A stretch of 11,754 nucleotides of DNA from Bryobacterales bacterium (GTDB lineage Bacteria > Acidobacteriota > Terriglobia > Bryobacterales > Bryobacteraceae): assembly GCA_003132865.1 (NCBI GenBank), contig PKYZ01000142.1, forward strand, positions 4,946-16,699, written 5' to 3'. A program made the position numbers and the translations under genes. Every line of letters starts with the position of its first letter. The first letter of the stretch is position 1. The notes under the pieces were generated by a model. It searched no databases. It saw only the letters and a program-made list of their open reading frames with translations, and was not told the DNA's origin. This document shows, piece after piece, positions 1-6,586 of the stretch.

Positions 1-48
1 TTCCACCAGCCCTGCCAATGCGCAGGCTGAGAGCTCCGCTGTTCCCCC

Positions 49-825
49 TCACGAACAGAACACCGCCACACTCGTCACTGTCCGGTACCCCATCCGCTGG
101 TACAACTCGAAGCCCTGCGGGGTGGACTGCAGGATGGTCCGCGATAGGCCGTGCTCGCGGCGCGCCTGCTCCAGGGCATGGCGCATCACGGCCTCGCCGT
201 AACCGCCGCGCCGGCGGCCCGGCATAGTGGCTACGTTGTAGACGCCCACTGCGCCGCCGCCGATGACGGTGGCCGCCGTGGATACCGGCTCGCCGTTTAC
301 GTATCCGACATAGGCGGCGAAGTCGTTCCAGACGCTGTGGCTGTCGAAGACTTCGCAAAACCAGGCCAGAGGCACGTTGAAGCACGTCGAGCCGATCGCG
401 CAGAAAGCGTCCTTGACCGGCCCGTCGCACACCCGCTGCAATTCCATCTTGGGAAGCTCGCGTACCGGAGGCAACACGTCTTCGGCGAACATGCCGGGCA
501 GTTCCACAGCCTGGTAGAGATTGCGTTTGCGGAGAAGCGACTGGAGGCGCCGCCGCGTGCGGCCGTCCAGCCAGCCGTGGCAGATCCAATAGGCCCAGCG
601 CTGCCCGCGGGTCGCAAAGTGCACGGCTGCCTGCGCCACACGCAGGTCCATTTGTCCTTCGGAAACAACCGGCGCGGAAAGAAACGCCGCGTTGAACATC
701 TGGAAGGTGACGCCCGCCGAGGCGATGGATACGCCCTCCATTTCTTGCAGTTCGCCTGCGGCACGGTGCGCCGCGACGACGCGGAAGGACTCCCGCAGAT
801 TGGCCGCGACGCTTTCGAACTCCAT
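49..825 (-). CDS. GNAT-family N-acetyltransferase
   Basis: A 258-residue protein whose C-terminal half looks like a GCN5-related (GNAT) acyl-CoA-dependent N-acetyltransferase. The acetyl-CoA pyrophosphate-loop motif is visible at about residues 195-215 (VYNVATMPGRRRGGYGEAVM, fitting the V-x-T-x-P-x-x-R-x-x-G-x-G pattern). The usual closing motif LYQRMGY lies at 241-247. Residues 1-120 show no motif I recognise and may be a divergent first GNAT-like fold or a substrate-binding part. No signal peptide or membrane segment is seen, so it is probably cytoplasmic. The substrate cannot be told. The ATG at 825 is preceded by GAAGG a few bases upstream, supporting this start. It is divergent from the MFS gene and shares its 93-bp upstream region. 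The GNAT call is firm; the reaction is unknown. Confidence 0.85.
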   Translation of the reverse strand: MEFESVAANLRESFRVVAAHRAAGELQEMEGVSIASAGVTFQMFNAAFLSAPVVSEGQMDLRVAQAAVHFATRGQRWAYWICHGWLDGRTRRRLQSLLRKRNLYQAVELPGMFAEDVLPPVRELPKMELQRVCDGPVKDAFCAIGSTCFNVPLAWFCEVFDSHSVWNDFAAYVGYVNGEPVSTAATVIGGGAVGVYNVATMPGRRRGGYGEAVMRHALEQARREHGLSRTILQSTPQGFELYQRMGYRTVTSVAVFCS

Positions 826-850
826 GCACCTTCAGTATCGCCTAGAACCC

Positions 851-871
851 ACCAGCCACCAGCCACCAACC
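851..871. repeat. Three tandem copies of a 7-bp unit (ACCAGCC)
   Basis: ACCAGCC occurs at 851-857 and 858-864, then ACCAACC (one mismatch) at 865-871. The array lies in the intergenic region between the divergent GNAT and MFS genes. It is followed by the self-complementary GGGTACCC (874-881) and the palindrome at 894-910, so the three may be parts of one composite intergenic repeat. Its function is unknown. Confidence 0.75.
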
Positions 872-893
872 GGGGGTACCCTCCGGGTCCCAC

Positions 894-910
894 GGCGAGC
901 GTCGCTCGCC
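894..910. repeat. Perfect GC-rich palindrome upstream of the MFS gene
   Basis: GGCGAGCG-T-CGCTCGCC: 8-bp arms are exact reverse complements around a single T, ending 8 bases before the MFS start codon. It could be a regulator-binding site or the end of a dispersed repeat element. A CATAAT hexamer follows at 911-916, but it is too close to the ATG at 919 to serve as an ordinary -10 box for that start. Confidence 0.6.
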
Positions 911-918
911 CATAATAG

Positions 919-2205
919 ATGTTGGTCCAATTGCCACAGGAGCGGCAGCGTCCCACCCGCGTCCGGTATTGGGTGGTGGTCTTCGCGGTGACGCTGGCCG
1001 TGGTCACTTACATCGACCGGGTTTGCATTTCGTTCGCGGCGCCCCTCATCCGCGCGGACCTCCACTTGTCGCAAGTGCAGATGGGCTATGCTTTCTCCGC
1101 TTTCGCATGGACCTACGCACTGTTTGAAATACCGGGCGGTTTTCTGGGCGACTGGATGGGCGCGCGCCGCGTGCTGCTGCGGATTGTGCTGTGGTGGTCG
1201 TTCTTCACGGCGGCGACCGGATGGGCATGGAGCTTCGCCTCGCTCGCGGTAACGCGCTCCCTGTTCGGCGCTGGGGAAGCCGGCTGCTTCCCCAATCTCA
1301 CCAAGACCTTCACGACCTGGCTGCCGCATCACGAGCGCGTGCGCGCGCAGGGCATCATGTGGCTGAGCGCCCGCTGGGGCGGCGCGTTCACTCCGCCGCT
1401 CGTCTATCTCGCCATCCAGGCGATGTCGTGGCGGCACGCGTTCGAGCTTTTCGGCGGCATCGGAGTGGTGTGGGCCGTCTTTTTCTACGCGTGGTATCGC
1501 GATCATCCGCGTGACAACCACAGCCTGAACGAGGCGGAGCGGCAGCTCCTGGCGCCGAACGAGGCGTTGGCATCCGGCCACGCGCGAGTTCCCTGGCGCA
1601 AGTTCGCCGCTTCGCCGCAGGTCTGGCTGCTGTGCGCACAATACTTCTGCTCTTCCTACGGCTGGTATTTCTACATCACGTGGCTGCCTACTTACTTGAA
1701 GGAAGCGCGCGGGCTGAATTTGGGCGCCAGCGCCATATTCGGCATCCTGCCGCTGTTTCTAGGCGGGCTCGGCTCGCTGGTGAGCGGCTTCATCGCCGCG
1801 CCTCTCACGCGCCTCACTGGCAGCGTGCTGAGGACCCGCCGGCTGCTGGCGTATGTTGGATTCAGCGGCGCGAGCCTTCTGCTGGTGGTCTCGACGCGCA
1901 TGCACAATCCCGTGCCTGCGATGATTGCGATGGGACTGGCCAGCTTCAGCAACGATCTGGTGATGCCCGGCTCGTGGGGCGCCTGCATGGATGTCGGTGG
2001 CAAGTACGCGGGCACCCTGTCGGGCGCCATGAATATGATGGGTAACCTGGGCGGCGCGGCCTCTCCCACCATCATCGGATACATGCTCCGCGCTACCAAG
2101 AATAACTGGGATATGACGTTCTACGTCTCCGCGGCGGTCTATGCCATGGCCGTTTTCTTGTGGCGCTTCCTCGATCCGGTTACGCCACTGGAGGGCCCGG
2201 AGTAA
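919..2205 (+). CDS. MFS transporter, anion:cation symporter (ACS)-like
   Basis: A 428-residue, strongly hydrophobic protein of normal length for the 12-helix major facilitator superfamily. The first helix starts near residue 17 (YWVVVFAVTLAVVTYIDR). The MFS loop motif between helices 2 and 3 is seen as GGFLGDWMGARRVL (73-86). GAGEAGCFPN (117-126) resembles the helix-4 signature of the ACS branch, which moves organic anions such as hexuronates, glucarate or tartrate with H+ or Na+. A charged cytoplasmic linker lies at about 194-230 between the two six-helix halves. The ATG at 919 lacks a clear Shine-Dalgarno sequence, but it places the usual short cytoplasmic tail before helix 1. No catabolic genes lie alongside, so the substrate is open; a sugar-acid-type anion is only an inference from subfamily resemblance. 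Confidence 0.88.
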   Translation: MLVQLPQERQRPTRVRYWVVVFAVTLAVVTYIDRVCISFAAPLIRADLHLSQVQMGYAFSAFAWTYALFEIPGGFLGDWMGARRVLLRIVLWWSFFTAATGWAWSFASLAVTRSLFGAGEAGCFPNLTKTFTTWLPHHERVRAQGIMWLSARWGGAFTPPLVYLAIQAMSWRHAFELFGGIGVVWAVFFYAWYRDHPRDNHSLNEAERQLLAPNEALASGHARVPWRKFAASPQVWLLCAQYFCSSYGWYFYITWLPTYLKEARGLNLGASAIFGILPLFLGGLGSLVSGFIAAPLTRLTGSVLRTRRLLAYVGFSGASLLLVVSTRMHNPVPAMIAMGLASFSNDLVMPGSWGACMDVGGKYAGTLSGAMNMMGNLGGAASPTIIGYMLRATKNNWDMTFYVSAAVYAMAVFLWRFLDPVTPLEGPE

Positions 2206-2318
2206 TCGCACCATGGCCACCCGAATGAAAAGCAAAGATCGCCGCGCAGAAGTGGTGGAGGAGATTGGAGGAGATGGTCGAGATTTTTTCCGCGCGGCAC
2301 CACTCTCCGGTAACGTGG

Positions 2319-2338
2319 GACAGGCCTCCTGGCCTGTC
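2319..2338. repeat. Palindromic intergenic stem-loop between convergent genes
   Basis: GACAGGCC-TCCT-GGCCTGTC forms a perfect 8-bp stem with a 4-base loop. The overlapping CTAGCGCTAG at 2338-2347 is a second 10-bp palindrome. The element lies between the ends of the convergent MFS (+) and nadD (-) genes, so it could end transcription in both directions. There is no T-run directly after the stem on either strand, so it is not a canonical rho-independent terminator. It shares the GTGG[G/C]ACAGGC...GCCTGT core with the element at 4042-4059, which suggests a dispersed repeat family. Confidence 0.7.
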
Positions 2339-2352
2339 TAGCGCTAGTTGAC

Positions 2353-2922
2353 TTAACCGCGATAGAGTCCCCGGGTGCGTATATAGTCGAGCACCGCGGC
2401 GGACACTTCCACGCGATCGTCACCGGCCGCCAGCCTGCGGCGGATTTCGGAAGACGAAACCGGCAGCTCTACGGTTTCCAGGCGATGCACGATCGCCGCC
2501 GGCGGAACATCGTAACGATGGCCCGGCCGGCTGACCACGATGAACTCCACGGCCCGCACCACGTCCCGCCAGCGGCGCCAGCTCTCGATCTCCGCGAAAG
2601 CATCCGCGCCGATCAGGAAGAACAGCTTGTCGCCGGGGGCCAGCCGCGCGTGCACCGTCTCGATGGTGTCGATCGAATAGCTGCTGGCGGTTCCCTGCTC
2701 CAGGCGCGAAGCTTCGAACTTCGGCTCATCTTGGCAGGCCAGTTCGACCATATGGAGGCGGTCCGCATACGGCGCGTGCGTGACGCCCTGCTTGTGCGGC
2801 GGCCTCTCGGCGGGCACCAGCCAGACGCGATCGAGTTGAAAGCGCGCGGCGGCTTCGCGCGCCACCGCCAGGTGGGCATCGTGGATGGGATCGAAGGTGC
2901 CGCCGAAGATCGCCAGTCGCAA
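2353..2922 (-). CDS. nadD: Nicotinate-nucleotide adenylyltransferase
   Basis: NadD joins nicotinate mononucleotide and ATP to give deamido-NAD+ and pyrophosphate in cytoplasmic NAD biosynthesis. The 189-residue length is typical. Nucleotidyltransferase motifs appear in order: GGTFDPIHDAHL (7-18, with the catalytic HxxH-type signature at H14/H17), PPHK (41-44), SYSIDTIE (81-88), GADAF (105-109) and SSSEIRRR (156-163, the ISSTxIR-like ATP-binding motif). The start codon is TTG: an in-frame TAA, which is also the stop of the DUF1080 gene, lies 15 bases upstream and no ATG or GTG start lies between. AAGGA overlaps that stop but sits about 12 bases from the TTG, which is rather far. Rare start and spacing suggest modest translation, perhaps coupled to the upstream gene. 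rsfS, a frequent nadD neighbour, is not downstream. Confidence 0.95.
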   Translation of the reverse strand: MRLAIFGGTFDPIHDAHLAVAREAAARFQLDRVWLVPAERPPHKQGVTHAPYADRLHMVELACQDEPKFEASRLEQGTASSYSIDTIETVHARLAPGDKLFFLIGADAFAEIESWRRWRDVVRAVEFIVVSRPGHRYDVPPAAIVHRLETVELPVSSSEIRRRLAAGDDRVEVSAAVLDYIRTRGLYRG

Positions 2923-2937
2923 GGTGGCCGGGCGTCC

Positions 2938-3528
2938 TTACGGCAGAATCTTGATCCGCACATTGCGGAAGTAAACTTCCATGGGCGGACCGCGATGCAA
3001 CTGAAACGCGATAATGCCTTCCAGTCGCGCTGAATCGTGCAGGTCGGCAGTCACCAGGCCGTTGAGCGTCAGCTTGATGTGATCGCCGTCGCAGAAAATC
3101 TCGTAGTCGTTCCAGTCTTGCAGCTTGACTACCTTTTCGGCCTTACCCTTCCAGCCGTCCACCAGCGTGCCGCGGCCTTTCTCGTCGTAGATGTTGCCCC
3201 AGTAATTGTCCTGGGCGGCATCCGCCTGGTATCCGCGCACGACCCAGTTGGCGAGCGCCTCGCTGCGAAATTGAATGCCGCTGTTGTGATTGCGCAGCTT
3301 CATTTCCGCGCGCAGGATGAAGTTGCGGTACGGCTGCTTGCTAATGAGGAACGAATTGTCGCTCATGGTGACGCCTTCGGTGCGGCCCACGATCATGCCG
3401 TCGCGCACGCTCCACATGCGCGGATCGCCGTCCCAGCCGTCGAGGTTCTTGCCGTTGAACAGCGGCTGGAAACCATCCTGCGCGAAGGCGGCGGCCGAGA
3501 AGGCCAGCAACAGCAGCGTGCGCTTCAT
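2938..3528 (-). CDS. Exported DUF1080 protein (3-keto-disaccharide hydrolase-like)
   Basis: A 196-residue protein with a clear signal peptide: KR, then a leucine/alanine-rich core, and probable cleavage after AFA at about residue 16. The mature part is one DUF1080 domain (LamG-like jelly-roll fold). It carries the family hallmark FNGKNLDGW (24-32), SGIQFRS (83-89), GYQADAA (99-105) and the closing segment GIIAFQLHRGPPMEVYFRNVRI (171-192). Members studied elsewhere act on 3-keto-glucosides, and many are uncharacterised proteins of soil Acidobacteriota, Planctomycetota and Bacteroidota; activity here is inference. It should act in the periplasm. The ATG is 3 bases after the cyclophilin stop and uses AGGAG overlapping that gene's last codons (7-base spacing), so the two are probably translationally coupled. 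It reads in the same frame as the nadD gene that follows. Confidence 0.9.
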   Translation of the reverse strand: MKRTLLLLAFSAAAFAQDGFQPLFNGKNLDGWDGDPRMWSVRDGMIVGRTEGVTMSDNSFLISKQPYRNFILRAEMKLRNHNSGIQFRSEALANWVVRGYQADAAQDNYWGNIYDEKGRGTLVDGWKGKAEKVVKLQDWNDYEIFCDGDHIKLTLNGLVTADLHDSARLEGIIAFQLHRGPPMEVYFRNVRIKILP

Positions 3529-3531
3529 GGC

Positions 3532-4020
3532 TTAGCTCCTTTCGATTTTGACGGAGTTGACGCGCACTTCCTTGAGCGGCCGATCCTGTTTGTTGTGCGG
3601 CGCTTCGGAGATCTTCTTCACCACGTCGAAGCCCTCGATCACTTCGCCGAAAATGCTGTGGCGGTTGTCGAGCCAAGGCGTGGCGGCCACGGTGACGAAG
3701 AACTGGCTGCCGTTGGTATTGGGTCCGGAGTTGGCCATGGAGAGGAAGCCGTGCTTGGTGTGCTTCAAAGTGGGATGAAATTCGTCGGGGAACTTGTAGC
3801 CCGGCCCGCCGTGGCCGGTGCCTTCCGGATCGCCGCCCTGGATCATGAAATCGGGAATCACGCGGTGGAAGACGGTGCCGTCGTAGAAGGGCTTGCCGGT
3901 CTTGGTTCCATCGGCCAGGCTGACGAAGTTCTCCACCGTGCGGGGGGCCTTGTCGGCGAACAGCTTGACTTTGAACTGGCCCTCGGTGGTGTCGAAGAGA
4001 GCGTATGTTTCGTTGGGCAT
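3532..4020 (-). CDS. Cyclophilin-type peptidyl-prolyl cis-trans isomerase
   Basis: A 162-residue single-domain cyclophilin that speeds cis-trans isomerisation of peptide bonds before proline. Active-site stretches are clear: [13 protein letters not shown] (51-63, catalytic Arg53, with Phe58 and Gln61), [14 protein letters not shown] (95-108), Trp116 in [14 protein letters not shown] (the cyclosporin-contact region) and His121. There is no signal peptide, so it is cytoplasmic. I chose the ATG at 4020. A GTG 24 bases earlier would add eight residues, but it lies inside the palindromic repeat at 4042-4059. Upstream of the ATG there is no convincing Shine-Dalgarno sequence, but TACAAT, a good -10 match, sits at 4032-4027. 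A promoter there would give an almost leaderless message, although no good -35 is visible. It is the first gene of a tight cluster with DUF1080 and nadD. Confidence 0.93.
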   Translation of the reverse strand: MPNETYALFDTTEGQFKVKLFADKAPRTVENFVSLADGTKTGKPFYDGTVFHRVIPDFMIQGGDPEGTGHGGPGYKFPDEFHPTLKHTKHGFLSMANSGPNTNGSQFFVTVAATPWLDNRHSIFGEVIEGFDVVKKISEAPHNKQDRPLKEVRVNSVKIERS

Positions 4021-4041
4021 CTTCGGATTGTAGCAAGGTGG

Positions 4042-4059
4042 CACAGGCTTCAGCCTGTG
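4042..4059. repeat. Palindromic intergenic repeat (CACAGGCT/AGCCTGTG)
   Basis: CACAGGCT-TC-AGCCTGTG has perfect 8-bp arms around two bases (a workable hairpin would use 6-7 of them). It fills the 41-bp gap between the M56 peptidase stop and the cyclophilin start. The core GTGGCACAGGC...GCCTGTG matches the element at 2319-2338. The AGCTAC just after it contains the peptidase stop codon, so the repeat may reach into the gene's last bases. It could weakly separate the two transcription units. Confidence 0.7.
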
Positions 4060-4061
4060 AG

Positions 4062-6122
4062 CTACTCCCTGTCAGGGCCGAACGCGACCTCCACGGTGGT
4101 CATCACGTCGGCGGATTTCCCGTCTATCGTGATCGGCCTGTACACATAGTGCCTCACGGCATCCATGGCGGCCGGCACAAGCAGCGGATGCCCACTTACG
4201 ACAGTTGTCTCGGTTACGTGCCCATCCTGACCGATGCGCACCTGCAGTTTCACCACACCCTGTATCCGCGCCATTTTGGCTAACGGCGGATAAACGGGCG
4301 TCGGGGACTGCTGTAGCATGCTAGCGGCGACCTCCGCGCCGATGCGAATCAACCGCGGATCTGGCGCCGCACTTCGCAAGCCTTTCACACCTTCCATGAG
4401 ATCGGCCCAGTCCCGATTCTGTGGCTCCAGCGCCTGTGCGTGCCTCACCAGCTCGGTTGCAATCGTCTTTAGCGCAGCGAAATCCCAATTGTCGTCTTCC
4501 AGCAGCGCCTTCTGTGTGGCGTCCTCGACGAAGTAGCGCGCGACCCTTCCAACCAATGCAACATCGTTGGATTCCTGCAGCTCGCCTTTGATCTGAGCGG
4601 CAACGGCAGGGCTGGTCAGCCGCCGTCCAGGCGCGCCCCTCTCGGTGCTGAACAGCAACAAGAATGAATAGAACCTCGCGAGTGGCTCGGTTCTGTGCGC
4701 GGGGTCCAGCTTCTGAGCGCGCGTTAAAAGGTCGACTACTTCCGGAATGCTGCCCCCGCCCAGCGCGCGCGCCGCATTTCCCAGCACGCGGGCATCGTCC
4801 GGATGCAAGTTGACCTGCACTAACCATCGGCTTCCCGCATCCTCATAAATGCCCGTATTCACTACGTCCGATTCAACCGCGAAAATAGCCGCGAAGGCAT
4901 AACCGTGAATTGCTGATTCCGGATGATGGTCGATCAGCCAAAGAACAAGTGGGATACGCCTATCGTGCATCCTGTTTTGAAAATAGTAACGGAGCAATAT
5001 CGATCGAGTTGCCTCGTCCTCCGGATTCGAGGCAAGCTGCTGTTCCATTTGTGCGGCTTGTTCAGCGGTAACCGTATCCGGCTGCCATCCACCCAAACGA
5101 AAGCCATACCAGGTTGCTTCGGTATCCGCCGTCGAAGGCTTCGCCTGGGCGCGCGCCACACTTTGCAGATCTACCGCCACGGAAATCCATATCAGCAGGG
5201 CGGCGCTCGACAGCAGCATCGCGCGGCCCAGTTTGCCAAGCCGGCCCCCACCATTTTTCGTGCGCGAGTCCATCACGCGCCGGATGCGCCGGGCAACCAG
5301 TTGTCCATTCATTGCGGAAGCGTTCCAGATCAACCGCGTGTTTTGTCCTTCCATGCGGGAGGCAACCCCTAACAACACACGCGCATAGCTCCCCGCGTCG
5401 GAGGAAACCGCCAATCCCGCATCGTCGGCCGCGTGTTCCGCAAGCACCGCCAGACGGCGCTCCAGCCACCAGGCGAGCGGGTGGAACCAGAAGATGCATT
5501 TGTTCAAGGCCGCAACGAGACTGATCGCCGGGTCGTGGCGCCGTGCGTGCGCCAGCTCGTGAGCCAGGACCACCCTCATCTTTTCGGCCGGCCACTCGCG
5601 CCAGTCGCTGGGAAGCAGCACTCGCATTCGCTTCAAACCGATCGTTACGGGTACCCGCACCTGGTCCGACTCTTCCACCTCGACATCGACGCCTGCATCG
5701 ATCGGTCGCACTCCACGCAGCAACCGCCGGGTCATCAAGAGACCCGTCAACAGACGCACGCCGAATAGCACGACTCCGGCGATGTACGCAATTGCGGCAT
5801 ACACGGGCCACCACAGCCGTAAACCCGGCGGCCTGGTTCGCGCCGAGGGAGCGGGTGCAGACGAGCCACCCGCGGCGTCCGCCAACTGAGCGGCGGGCTG
5901 GGCGATCGTTGCGACTGGCGCCGGACGCTCGACCACGTATACGTGCGCGGCGGGGACGATCGGGCGCAGGACAGGCAGCGCAAGCATGCCGGCGACCACT
6001 GCGGTCCACACGGCATGCTCCGCGGCCGGACTTCTGCGCAGAAAGAGAACCAGCACGCCAGCCATCGCGGCGAGGGCCACCGCGCGTACTGAAGCATCGG
6101 CTATACACTCATACCAAGTCAT
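4062..6122 (-). CDS. M56 (BlaR1-like) membrane metallopeptidase with TonB-like C-terminus
   Basis: A 686-residue membrane protein. Hydrophobic segments lie at about 13-28, 38-58 and 105-130, with a Pro/Ala-rich loop at 65-100 between them. The zinc-protease core follows, with HELAH at 188-192, FWFHPLAWW at 211-219 and AEHAADDA at 228-235, where Glu229 is the likely third zinc ligand. Another membrane segment at 301-317 leads outside. The exported part has a helical, TPR-like region (about 350-585) and a TonB C-terminal-type domain (about 605-683) with [16 protein letters not shown] and a VxVxxDGxV-like strand. There is no penicillin-binding sensor domain, unlike true BlaR1. Its likely job is to cleave the BlaI-type repressor encoded just upstream after an extracytoplasmic signal. 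The start is strong: AGGAGG overlaps the blaI-like stop with 9-base spacing, implying coupled translation. The signal sensed is unknown. Confidence 0.87.
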   Translation of the reverse strand: MTWYECIADASVRAVALAAMAGVLVLFLRRSPAAEHAVWTAVVAGMLALPVLRPIVPAAHVYVVERPAPVATIAQPAAQLADAAGGSSAPAPSARTRPPGLRLWWPVYAAIAYIAGVVLFGVRLLTGLLMTRRLLRGVRPIDAGVDVEVEESDQVRVPVTIGLKRMRVLLPSDWREWPAEKMRVVLAHELAHARRHDPAISLVAALNKCIFWFHPLAWWLERRLAVLAEHAADDAGLAVSSDAGSYARVLLGVASRMEGQNTRLIWNASAMNGQLVARRIRRVMDSRTKNGGGRLGKLGRAMLLSSAALLIWISVAVDLQSVARAQAKPSTADTEATWYGFRLGGWQPDTVTAEQAAQMEQQLASNPEDEATRSILLRYYFQNRMHDRRIPLVLWLIDHHPESAIHGYAFAAIFAVESDVVNTGIYEDAGSRWLVQVNLHPDDARVLGNAARALGGGSIPEVVDLLTRAQKLDPAHRTEPLARFYSFLLLFSTERGAPGRRLTSPAVAAQIKGELQESNDVALVGRVARYFVEDATQKALLEDDNWDFAALKTIATELVRHAQALEPQNRDWADLMEGVKGLRSAAPDPRLIRIGAEVAASMLQQSPTPVYPPLAKMARIQGVVKLQVRIGQDGHVTETTVVSGHPLLVPAAMDAVRHYVYRPITIDGKSADVMTTVEVAFGPDRE

Positions 6123-6128
6123 TTCAAG

Positions 6129-6524
6129 CTACCTCCTCTTGGCTTTGTGTTCGATATCGTCCGCCAGACGCCGCAATTGCGCGGCGTCCAGCACGTCGTT
6201 GTCCACCATTCCGGCAATCAGTTGCTCGGCCGATCCGGCGCAAAATCGCTCGATAATCTGCCGAACTGCCCTGATCGCCAAATTCCGCGGCTCGTCGACG
6301 CTGGAATAAACGTACGTTCTCCCGTCAACCTGGTGCTTGAGGTGTCCTTTATTCTCCAGCCGCCCCAGCAGCGTCCGGACGGTCGACTCTTGCAGCTTGC
6401 GCGTGGGCGCCAGATCCTGCCGGATCTGCTCCGCCGTCGCCGAGCGGCGCCGCCAGACGCTGGATATGACCGCCTGCTCCAGGTCGGTGAAGGGATTACG
6501 CAAAGGCTTTTGTGTGCGACTCAT
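6129..6524 (-). CDS. BlaI/MecI-family transcriptional repressor
   Basis: A 131-residue protein with the winged-helix domain of the BlaI/MecI family. FTDLEQAVISSVW (12-24) is the usual opening. The recognition region runs over about 28-60 (ATAEQIRQDL, then ESTVRTLLGRLENKG), and the wing is HLKHQVDGRTYVY (61-73). The C-terminal helical part (77-128) should dimerise. Family members bind an inverted repeat near their own promoter and are released when a BlaR1-type protease cleaves them; the protease gene follows after 6 bases. No beta-lactamase gene is in the window, so the target is more likely this operon or unlinked genes than penicillin resistance. The ATG has no Shine-Dalgarno sequence because the inverted repeat occupies that position; translation may begin on a near-leaderless message. 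Confidence 0.92.
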   Translation of the reverse strand: MSRTQKPLRNPFTDLEQAVISSVWRRRSATAEQIRQDLAPTRKLQESTVRTLLGRLENKGHLKHQVDGRTYVYSSVDEPRNLAIRAVRQIIERFCAGSAEQLIAGMVDNDVLDAAQLRRLADDIEHKAKRR

Positions 6525-6525
6525 T

Positions 6526-6567
6526 GTAGCGCTACGAAATGTAGCATAGCTGCGGGTGGGAAGTCAA
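6526..6567 (-). promoter_or_regulatory. Candidate promoter and operator of the BlaI-peptidase operon
   Basis: On the minus strand TTGACT (6567-6562, five of six matches to the -35 consensus) is followed after 18 bases by TACATT (6543-6538, four of six to the -10). The -10 lies within the inverted repeat GCTAC-N5-GTAGC (6545-6531), which overlaps the perfect palindrome GTAGCGCTAC (6526-6535). BlaI-type operators have a TAC...GTA core, usually with 4 central bases; here there are 5. Binding would block the -10 and the start-codon region, so negative autoregulation is likely. Confidence 0.5.
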
Positions 6568-6586
6568 TAGCCAAAATTGCGGGGGA

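Noticed and set aside
8..27. Bulged stem-loop downstream of the GNAT gene (AGCCCTGC...GCAGGCT)
   Set aside because: It is imperfect, has no T-run and lies at the window edge, so neither a terminator nor a repeat copy can be supported. Bases 1-48 hold no gene I can see.
2241..2304. Complementary segments (GCCGCGC/GCGCGGC and AGTGGTG/CACCACT), a 9-bp direct repeat GGAGGAGAT and a T6 run downstream of the MFS gene
   Set aside because: The two stems have 40-base loops and exclude each other, and no stem directly precedes the T-run. Too weak to call a terminator or structured RNA.
2213..2341. A 42-codon frame starting MATRMKSKDRRAEVVEE after the MFS gene
   Set aside because: It has no ribosome-binding site, its end is made of the palindromic repeat at 2319-2338, and the sequence resembles no family I know. 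Probably chance.
6129..6524. Beta-lactam resistance regulator (true blaI/blaR1 pair)
   Set aside because: No beta-lactamase gene and no penicillin-binding sensor domain in the peptidase; only the family-level call is supported.
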